The notes beneath the pieces were generated by a model. It worked only from the letters and a program-made list of their open reading frames with translations, did not search any database and was not told where the DNA came from. The position numbers were made by a program, and so were the translations under genes. From an uncultured Candidatus Nemicrothrix sp. (lineage in GTDB: Bacteria > Actinomycetota > Acidimicrobiia > Acidimicrobiales > UBA8592), in assembly GCA_913046155.1 (NCBI GenBank), contig CAJWRY010000036.1, positions 1-12,211 on the forward strand: DNA of 12,211 nt, read 5' to 3'. Positions 7,618-12,211 of the stretch are shown here, piece after piece (position 1 is the stretch's first letter; each line of letters starts with the position of its first letter).

Positions 7618-7838
7618 TGTCACATGGATTAGTGCACCCGTTTACAAAAGCGTTGTATGTGAAAAATAGTGACGGCAATATAGAAGTCACAGATGGAGAC
7701 TTGAAGGGCATATTCAGGCGGGACGGCTCTTGGTTAGAGGGAGAACTGAGAGAATGCGATCCACAACTCTGTGGATGGGTTGGTGGCCCACAAATCGAAA
7801 ACCACAGAGTTGGAAAAGTTAAAAGTAGCGATAGTTAA
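7617..7838 (+). CDS. Small conserved-looking protein of unknown function, coupled to Rieske oxygenase
   Basis: A 73-residue protein starting at the ATG that overlaps the Rieske stop by one base (TAATG), with a GAGGAG site at 7606-7611. An in-frame GTG-type extension back to 7596 would lie inside the Rieske gene and is less likely. The sequence is soluble and polar, without signal peptide or membrane segment. A middle part reads DGDLKGIFRRDGSW (27-40), followed by a compact motif ECDPQLCGWVGGPQ (47-60) with Cys48 and Cys53. I recognise no named domain. The fixed coupling suggests a partner or accessory to the oxygenase, for example a small beta-like subunit, chaperone or electron-transfer aid; this is inference. 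The two cysteines alone are too few for a classical ferredoxin. Confidence 0.75.
   Translation: MSHGLVHPFTKALYVKNSDGNIEVTDGDLKGIFRRDGSWLEGELRECDPQLCGWVGGPQIENHRVGKVKSSDS
7764..7812. repeat. 11-bp perfect inverted repeat at the 3' end of the small gene
   Basis: CAACTCTGTGG (7764-7774) and CCACAGAGTTG (7802-7812) are exact reverse complements around a 27-base loop. The loop contains a smaller TGGG/CCCA pairing (7776-7779 with 7787-7790). The structure lies within codons for the C-terminal part of the small protein, 58 bases before the amidohydrolase-like gene. There is no T-run after it, so it is not a standard terminator. It could be an mRNA stability or processing element, or chance. Confidence 0.5.
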
Positions 7839-7869
7839 TACTTCGCGATTCAGCTAAAGAAGGGGTTCA

Positions 7870-8772
7870 ATGGGTTTTCCTAAAGATGTTCGAGTCATTG
7901 AAACCATGATCGGAACTCGAGCCGGGAAGAGCGCAAAACTGAATTACCAGAACCTTACTGGGATGAAAGATAAGGAAACAAAAGGATATAACTTTCCGGC
8001 ACAGTACATGTTCAAGGATGTGCCCTGGAGCAACCAAGCTAGAAACTTTGAGGAGCAACCGGAACCCCCACAAGGATCTGACCTGCTACTGCCTTATATG
8101 GAAAAGCATAATATTGAAATAGCCATGATCGGTGTCGGGCCTGGCCAAGAACGATCAGGAGCGAGAGAAGCCATAGAGCAATACCCAGATCGTTTCATAG
8201 GGTGTCACGAGCCTGACCCGAACGATGTAATGGGCTCCATAGCAACTGTTCGAGAACTGCATAAAAATAGCTACATCAAAGCAGTATCTGCATTCCCAGC
8301 AGGAAGAAACCCTCAAGTACCCATCAACGATCCTAAAATGTACGCGCTTTACGCAGTATGTGTCGAATTGGATATTCCGATCTTTTGTTGCGCAGGAATC
8401 CCAGGGCCACGTGTACCCTTTGAAGCCCAGCATGTGAAACTCATTGACGATGTCATGTATGATTTCCCAGACTTGAGGTTCGTCACAAGACACGGATGTG
8501 AACCATGGGAAGATTTAGCAGTCAAACTCATGTTGAAATGGCCCAATCTTTTCTATTCAACATCAGCCTTCGCTCCAAAATATTATCCCAACGCAATAAT
8601 TGACTATGCAAATACAAGAGGAGCGGAAAAAGTACTATACGCAGGTTATTTCCCGATGGGCATCCACATTGACACGATTTTCGAACAGCTCCCCGATGTA
8701 CCTTTTCGGGATCATGTATGGCCTAATTTTTTACGTGACAACGCTATGAGAGTCCTCAAACTTGGATCCTAG
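7870..8772 (+). CDS. Amidohydrolase-2 family (TIM-barrel) protein with degenerate metal site
   Basis: A 300-residue protein with the layout of the PF04909-type amidohydrolase/decarboxylase superfamily: YPDRFIGCHEPDPND (105-119), DIPIFCCAGIPGP (168-180), LRFVTRHGCEPW (202-213), VLYAGYFPMG (255-264) and the closing FLRDNAMRVLKL (287-298). Key positions differ from the canonical enzymes. The N-terminal D-x-H-x-H becomes E-T-M-I-G (11-15), the barrel 'iHxG' His becomes Cys (173/174), and the Asp of 'GSDyP' becomes Tyr260. His208 in the HGxxPW strand is kept. So a classical divalent-metal hydrolase or decarboxylase site is not seen; the protein may bind ligand non-catalytically, use another chemistry, or use His113, Cys173/174 and Cys210. 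The ATG is preceded by AAAGAAGGGG (7856-7865). It lies 6 bases before the LLM gene, in one operon with the Rieske gene. Fold assignment is fairly sure; function is not. Confidence 0.78.
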   Translation: MGFPKDVRVIETMIGTRAGKSAKLNYQNLTGMKDKETKGYNFPAQYMFKDVPWSNQARNFEEQPEPPQGSDLLLPYMEKHNIEIAMIGVGPGQERSGAREAIEQYPDRFIGCHEPDPNDVMGSIATVRELHKNSYIKAVSAFPAGRNPQVPINDPKMYALYAVCVELDIPIFCCAGIPGPRVPFEAQHVKLIDDVMYDFPDLRFVTRHGCEPWEDLAVKLMLKWPNLFYSTSAFAPKYYPNAIIDYANTRGAEKVLYAGYFPMGIHIDTIFEQLPDVPFRDHVWPNFLRDNAMRVLKLGS

Positions 8773-8778
8773 AAGCCA

Positions 8779-9753
8779 ATGCTGACCCTTCGCTTCGATT
8801 TTCGCCTCAAACCAGGTAGCGCATCAACGATGCAAGAGATGTACAGTACCGCATTGGATATCTGCCAATGGGGTGAACGCAACAACGCCTTAACTGCGAT
8901 GTTCTCCGAACACCACAGTTCCCCAGACGGCTATCTTCCATCGCCGATTATTATGGCTGCTGCTGCCGCAGCACGAACCGAAACTCTTACATTCAACGTG
9001 GGGGCGCTACTGCTCCTCATGTACGATCCGATAAAACTCGCTGAAGATATCGCCGTGCTAGACCATTTAAGCGGAGGAAGGGTCGGATACACAATAGGGC
9101 TCGGGTACAGAGAAGAAGAGTATGAAATGTTTGGCGTTGAAACTAAGCGACGAGGAAAAGAAATTGAAGAACGAATTACCGCACTCCGCCGTGCTCTAAG
9201 CGGAGAACCTTTCGAGTGGAGAGGTAGAAGAATCCATGTTCAGCCAAAACCTGCCTCTACTAGCGGCCCCATTATTGCCTACGGAGGTGGCAGTAAAGCA
9301 GCTGCCGAACGCGCAGCACGCCTCGGGATGATGTTCTTTCCGCAAACAACAGACCCCATGATGGCAGTTTTCTATGACGAAGAAGCTGAACGCGTCGGAA
9401 ACCCAACAGGTTTGACAATGGGTCCTAGCCAAGGAGCTCCCACAACTGTTTTTCTCGCTGAGAGTCTTGACCAAGGATGGGAACAATTTGGCCCGTACAT
9501 GCTCCATGATGCCGTTTCGTACCGAGGATGGATGGGGAAAGATAATAACTCAGCGAGTCTTAGCCAAGCTTCTTCAGTCGCTGAACTACGAGAAGAAAAT
9601 GGGCCATACAGAATTGTGACCCCGAAACAAGCCGTTGAGCTCATAAAGACATATCAAACCTTGTCGCTTCAGCCCTTGTGTGGTGGTGTACCTCCAGACC
9701 TAGCATGGTCTTCGCTTTCATTAATAGAAAAACAAGTGCTCCCATTCTGCTAA
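8779..9753 (+). CDS. LLM-class flavin-dependent oxidoreductase (luciferase-like monooxygenase)
   Basis: A 324-residue TIM-barrel protein of the bacterial luciferase-like family, which uses reduced FMN or coenzyme F420. Family landmarks are MFSEHHSSPDGYLPSP (41-56), the strand and helix YDPIKLAEDIAVLDHLSGGR (82-101) with VGYTIGLGYREEEYEMFGV following, and the later phosphate-binding-type region PIIAYGGGSKAAAERAARLG (164-183). Length is normal. Whether it binds F420 or FMN cannot be decided by eye, and the substrate is unknown. The ATG follows the amidohydrolase-like stop after only 6 bases, with a weak AGAAG site overlapping the end of that gene, so it is very probably in the same transcript. 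It may act on the same compound as the Rieske oxygenase, which is inference from gene order. Confidence 0.88.
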   Translation: MLTLRFDFRLKPGSASTMQEMYSTALDICQWGERNNALTAMFSEHHSSPDGYLPSPIIMAAAAAARTETLTFNVGALLLLMYDPIKLAEDIAVLDHLSGGRVGYTIGLGYREEEYEMFGVETKRRGKEIEERITALRRALSGEPFEWRGRRIHVQPKPASTSGPIIAYGGGSKAAAERAARLGMMFFPQTTDPMMAVFYDEEAERVGNPTGLTMGPSQGAPTTVFLAESLDQGWEQFGPYMLHDAVSYRGWMGKDNNSASLSQASSVAELREENGPYRIVTPKQAVELIKTYQTLSLQPLCGGVPPDLAWSSLSLIEKQVLPFC

Positions 9754-9794
9754 TAAGCCAACTTAAAATCAGGAGCATGATAATGTTAAACATC

Positions 9795-9800
9795 GGAGGG
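9795..9800 (+). promoter_or_regulatory. Ribosome binding site fixing the start of the three-repeat lipoprotein
   Basis: GGAGGG ends three bases before ATG 9804. A second site, AGGAG (9771-9775), sits 7 bases before an in-frame ATG at 9783, which would add seven residues (MLNIGGI). The 9804 start gives a compact MKK-type lipoprotein signal peptide and is preferred, but the pair of sites leaves some doubt. Confidence 0.6.
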
Positions 9801-9803
9801 ATT

Positions 9804-10547
9804 ATGAAAAAAATATTCTGTATAACTATGACTGCACTCTTAGTACTTGCAGCCTGCGGAGGCAGCAACGACGACGCTGAATCAGCAGAAAGCTCGGATG
9901 GGCTTAGCTCTGGAGAGCAAGCAATTGCTGATGCGCTCACTGCAGAACTAGTATCTGATCCAGAGTTTCCTTTTGTGGATGATGCGATATGCATATCTGA
10001 AACTTCCGTAAGTGTAATCGGGTTAGATAAGCTCACCGAACTCGGTTTCAGCGCAACATCAGTTGACACCCCTGCAGCAGAACTACCCGAGGAAATTCAA
10101 GAGGCCTTCACCAATGCAGTCCTTGATTGTGCTGGTACATCCGGATTAGCAGCCTATATTGTTGAAGCTTCCGCTGAAGATGATGACGGCGCGCCTTTAC
10201 GAATGGCAGACGCAGAATGTATCGCAAACGGACTAGATCGTGAGCAATGGTACGAATTTGTAGCGTCAAGCTTTGAAGCAGAAACCCCCGATGATGTATT
10301 TGCAGCAGAATTCTTTTCTGCAATCCTTACTGCGTGCCCCCAAATACTCGTTAATAGCTTCATGGATGATTTAGGCCTAGACCAAGAACAAGCTGAATGC
10401 CTAAGTGGGTCTCTATCTGACACTTTACTGGACCTCTTTGCCTCCGGGTCTGGTGAATTAGAGGATAATGACGTGCCACCAGAACTATTTGGAGATTTGA
10501 TTTCCGCCTTTGTTGACTGTGGCGTGGATTTATCCCAATTAGAGTAA
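9804..10547 (+). CDS. Secreted lipoprotein with three cysteine-paired repeats, unknown function
   Basis: A 247-residue lipoprotein of unknown function. MKKIFCITMTALLVLAAC gives a textbook lipobox (LAAC, Cys18), then GGSNDD and an acidic tether to about residue 35. The rest contains three units, each opening with a cysteine after Asp/Glu/Ala and closing with a cysteine after a hydrophobic helix. Unit 1 runs from Cys63 (DDAIC) to Cys109 (NAVLDC), unit 2 from Cys139 (DAEC) to Cys178 (SAILTAC), and unit 3 from Cys199 (QAEC) to Cys239 (SAFVDC). Spacings are 46, 39 and 40 residues, suggesting one disulfide per small helical unit. The protein is strongly acidic. It follows the LLM gene by 50 bases on the same strand and may be its last co-transcribed gene. 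Its 3' end overlaps the convergent LLM gene by 9 bases. No named domain is recognised; a surface binding or scaffold role is only a guess. Confidence 0.85.
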   Translation: MKKIFCITMTALLVLAACGGSNDDAESAESSDGLSSGEQAIADALTAELVSDPEFPFVDDAICISETSVSVIGLDKLTELGFSATSVDTPAAELPEEIQEAFTNAVLDCAGTSGLAAYIVEASAEDDDGAPLRMADAECIANGLDREQWYEFVASSFEAETPDDVFAAEFFSAILTACPQILVNSFMDDLGLDQEQAECLSGSLSDTLLDLFASGSGELEDNDVPPELFGDLISAFVDCGVDLSQLE

Positions 10548-11420
10548 GTGTGGAGCTAAACGATCCAAGCTTGCATCATCAAATGGACTGAGTTGCGCCC
10601 TTGAAATTCCTTGATCAGCAAGCCACCCCAAACCATCAGCAACTTTTTCTGGGCTTCCAAAAAAACGACTGTAAAGCCCATCACCCATTCTTGCTTCTAT
10701 ACCTTTAGTGAAGTCATCAGTCCCTGCGTTGCAAAGGACAAACATTCCTAATTCAACATCCGGACGAATATTCCTAACCTTTTCAATCATTGACAGAAGA
10801 TGGTCCTCTGGTACCTCTGCGAGAATACCCATATCCAACTTTCCTCCGCGGGTAGAAGCACTTGAAGCTTTAATCTCTACTCTATCAAGGAACGGGGTTA
10901 CCTCCCGGACCGTTCTTGGGCCTCCAACCGACCCAATCAATAATGGGGCCCTATCACCAACAGGCCCTAAATTTCTTGTATTCACTTGGTAATAATCTCC
11001 ACTGAAGGTACAAGTGCCTTCAATTAATAATGACCGAACAATTTGGATTGCCTCTATATACATGCCAGCCCTGTCCCGTGGGGGAGGATATTCCATTCCA
11101 GCATCAACGACCTCGCCCTCAGCCCAACCAGCGCCCAAACCAAGTTCAAATCTGCCATCAGAGACCTCATGCAAAAGAAGCGCTGCCTGAGCCACTTCAA
11201 TAGGAGACCGCAACAGGTTGTTAACAAACGACGTAGTGATTTTCACTCGGGTAGTAGCCGACGCTATGGCAGTCGTTGCGACCCAGATATGAGGAAACGG
11301 TCGATGATCCGTATAGAAATGATCAGCGACAGAAAGAACATGCCACCCTTCATCCTCACGTTGACGTGCCCACTCACTTGGCTTCACCGTCACATCCATA
11401 AGGTTCACTACATATTCCAT
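10539..11420 (-). CDS. LLM-class oxidoreductase, probably F420-dependent (TIGR03621-like)
   Basis: A 293-residue luciferase-like TIM-barrel protein distinct from the one at 8779. Landmarks typical of actinobacterial F420-dependent members are the N-terminal WARQREDEGWHVLSVADHF (17-35), the core HEVSDGRFELGLGAGW (84-99) and the ligand-binding PLLIGSVGGPRTVREV (159-174). The sequence resembles the TIGR03621-type F420 oxidoreductases. F420 use is inferred from family resemblance and not directly visible. The stop is tail to tail with the repeat lipoprotein (9-base overlap). The ATG at 11420 has no good ribosome binding site upstream; an internal ATG at codon 8 is an alternative start, but the extra residues (MEYVVNL) form the expected first barrel strand, so 11420 is kept. 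It is transcribed alone on this strand within the window, divergent from the CopC-like gene. Confidence 0.85.
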   Translation of the reverse strand: MEYVVNLMDVTVKPSEWARQREDEGWHVLSVADHFYTDHRPFPHIWVATTAIASATTRVKITTSFVNNLLRSPIEVAQAALLLHEVSDGRFELGLGAGWAEGEVVDAGMEYPPPRDRAGMYIEAIQIVRSLLIEGTCTFSGDYYQVNTRNLGPVGDRAPLLIGSVGGPRTVREVTPFLDRVEIKASSASTRGGKLDMGILAEVPEDHLLSMIEKVRNIRPDVELGMFVLCNAGTDDFTKGIEARMGDGLYSRFFGSPEKVADGLGWLADQGISRAQLSPFDDASLDRLAPHLL

Positions 11421-11503
11421 ATGTAAAGATTAACCTAGACTTGACGAAACACACAACGGAGACTGAAGGGTGTAATATCTAATTTCACCTGATCGGATCA
11501 CAC
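11421..11503. promoter_or_regulatory. Divergent promoter region between LLM oxidoreductase and CopC-like genes
   Basis: An 83-base spacer between outward-facing genes. On the plus strand a TTGACG hexamer (11441-11446) and TAATAT (11473-11478) are the best promoter-like elements, but 26 bases apart they cannot be one standard sigma-70 site; TAATAT alone could serve as a -10. GATCGGATC (11491-11499) lies just before the CopC-like ATG. No strong ribosome binding site is present for either gene, so short-leader or leaderless translation is possible. Confidence 0.4.
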
Positions 11504-12004
11504 ATGCAAAAGAGACATATAAGAAAACTTCCACTACTCCTAGCACTCATAGCCTCAGTTCTACTCGGCATCTCGTCCCAAGCTGCTGCACATACAACAG
11601 TTGACAAAGAAAATTCGACTCCCCAACCTGCTGCGGTGCTAACAGACCTAAATGAAATCCGATTAGTTTTCAAATCACCCTTAATCGATGATGGAAAAGC
11701 AAAAATATCGCTAGCTACAGTAAGAGAAGGACAAGATATACCAATCGGTGAAACGGTGTTCGAGTCTCCAACAGTCATTACAGCAAGTATCCTTCAAACC
11801 CCAAAACCGGGACAATACGTTATCCGATACGTAGTCACTGCAGAGGATGGCGATATGAACGATGGGGGATATGCCTTTGAACTATATGAAAAGCAGGATT
11901 CGAGTAAGCCATGGTTATTTCTAGCAGCGGCATTAGGGATACTCCTCGTTTTCGTTTTTCTGCTCAGATCATATTCCCAGAGCGCCACACAAAGAGGGGA
12001 ATAG
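11504..12004 (+). CDS. CopC-domain protein, membrane anchored, with altered copper site
   Basis: A 166-residue exported protein resembling CopC/YobA copper-binding domains. There is a signal peptide (basic start, hydrophobic 9-25, cleavage near AAA-H), leaving His30 at or near the mature N-terminus as in CopC. The beta-barrel core follows, with STPQPAAVLTDLNEIRLVFKSP (38-59) matching the usual 'S-x-P-x-x-x' opening, and PGQYVIRYVVTAEDGDMNDGGYAFEL (102-127) matching the closing strands. A single C-terminal membrane helix spans about 137-155, then a short basic tail. In CopC the closing segment carries D-x-H as copper ligands; here it reads D115-G-D117, so the histidine is lost and ordinary Cu(II) binding is doubtful. 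No CopD is adjacent in the window. The stop overlaps the GTG of the next gene (TAGTG). The fold call is good; a copper role is uncertain. Confidence 0.8.
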   Translation: MQKRHIRKLPLLLALIASVLLGISSQAAAHTTVDKENSTPQPAAVLTDLNEIRLVFKSPLIDDGKAKISLATVREGQDIPIGETVFESPTVITASILQTPKPGQYVIRYVVTAEDGDMNDGGYAFELYEKQDSSKPWLFLAAALGILLVFVFLLRSYSQSATQRGE

Positions 12005-12211
12005 TGACTCAGCCGAAAATACCACCACTTGACATCAATAACCTTGATGCTGATGCTGCCGCAATACTCCAGCCGATGATAGATGCCGGACGCCCCTGGA
12101 ATATTTTTCTAACATTGGCGAAGCACCCAGACCTTGCTAAACGATGGCTAGTCTTCTCGAACCACGTACTATTTAAGTCGACACTGCCTCCCCGAGAAAG
12201 AGAACTAGCTA
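12004..12211 (+). CDS. Carboxymuconolactone decarboxylase/AhpD-like family protein (5' part)
   Basis: The first 69 residues of a gene that runs off the right edge. It begins with a GTG sharing its G with the TAG of the CopC-like gene; AGAGGGG (11993-11999) lies four bases before it. The visible stretch GRPWNIFLTLAKHPDLAKRW (29-48), followed by a helix and LPPRERELA (61-69), is the typical N-terminal half of CMD-family proteins (PF02627), in which the PRERELA element leads into the core helix. The Cys-x-x-Cys or His active-site region would lie beyond the window, so a redox (AhpD-like) type cannot be told from a decarboxylase type. Coupling to the CopC-like gene suggests shared expression. Confidence 0.8.
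   Translation, partial: MTQPKIPPLDINNLDADAAAILQPMIDAGRPWNIFLTLAKHPDLAKRWLVFSNHVLFKSTLPPRERELA

Noticed and set aside
7764..7835. Intrinsic terminator after the small gene
   Set aside because: A stem is present but no T-run follows, and it lies inside coding sequence with the next gene close downstream on the same strand.
9641..10069. Minus-strand open frame opposite the LLM end and lipoprotein start
   Set aside because: It is antisense to two well-supported genes, has no ribosome binding site seen and no recognisable domain; it is a shadow of the plus-strand coding pattern.
11043..11426. Plus-strand open frame opposite the F420-type LLM gene
   Set aside because: The minus-strand frame carries clear LLM family motifs over its whole length; this frame has none.
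1..12211. Mobile element, phage, CRISPR array, tRNA or rRNA
   Set aside because: No integrase or transposase motifs, no regularly spaced repeats, and no cloverleaf or ribosomal sequence were seen on either strand.

Overview
The window looks like chromosomal DNA of a free-living, compactly organised bacterium, most likely an actinobacterium. An Acidimicrobiia-like marine lineage is my best guess. The reasons are two Ser/Glu- or Asp-rich lipoproteins that begin CGGS after the lipobox, a probable F420-dependent luciferase-like oxidoreductase, a branched-chain-type ABC ATPase with the LSTGT signature variant, several GTG starts and moderate GC by eye. SAR202-type Chloroflexota carry similar oxidoreductase sets and cannot be excluded. 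There are no tRNA or rRNA genes, CRISPR arrays, transposases or phage genes, and no stretch over 300 bases without a gene.

Layout. (1) 1-3273, plus strand: the 3' end of a LivG/LivF-type ABC ATPase, a 608-residue periplasmic-binding-protein-type lipoprotein, and a PhyH-family Fe(II)/2-oxoglutarate dioxygenase whose start codon overlaps the lipoprotein stop. (2) 3284-6084, minus strand: a molybdenum hydroxylase large subunit (CoxL form II type, AYRGAGR loop) followed by a SnoaL-like small protein, again with a 1-base stop/start overlap. The FAD and 2Fe-2S subunits are not in the window. (3) 6085-6258: a divergent control region with a direct repeat of CATGTAC. (4) 6259-10547, plus strand: Rieske oxygenase alpha subunit, a coupled 73-residue unknown protein, an amidohydrolase-2 family protein with most metal ligands replaced, a luciferase-like monooxygenase, and a lipoprotein built of three cysteine-paired repeats. 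(5) 10539-11420, minus strand: a probable F420-dependent LLM oxidoreductase that overlaps the lipoprotein tail to tail by 9 bases. (6) 11504-12211, plus strand: a membrane-anchored CopC-like protein with an altered copper site, coupled to the start of a carboxymuconolactone decarboxylase/AhpD-like gene cut by the window edge.

Taken together the window is dense in oxidative catabolism: an importer, then five oxidoreductases of different chemistry (2OG-Fe, Mo hydroxylase, Rieske, two flavin or F420 LLM enzymes), an amidohydrolase-fold protein and a CMD protein. The reasonable inference is a locus for uptake and oxidative breakdown of one or more organic substrates. The substrate cannot be read from the sequence. 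The least explained parts are the Mo-hydroxylase/SnoaL pair without partner subunits, the Rieske-linked small protein, the metal-ligand-poor amidohydrolase, and the three-repeat lipoprotein.
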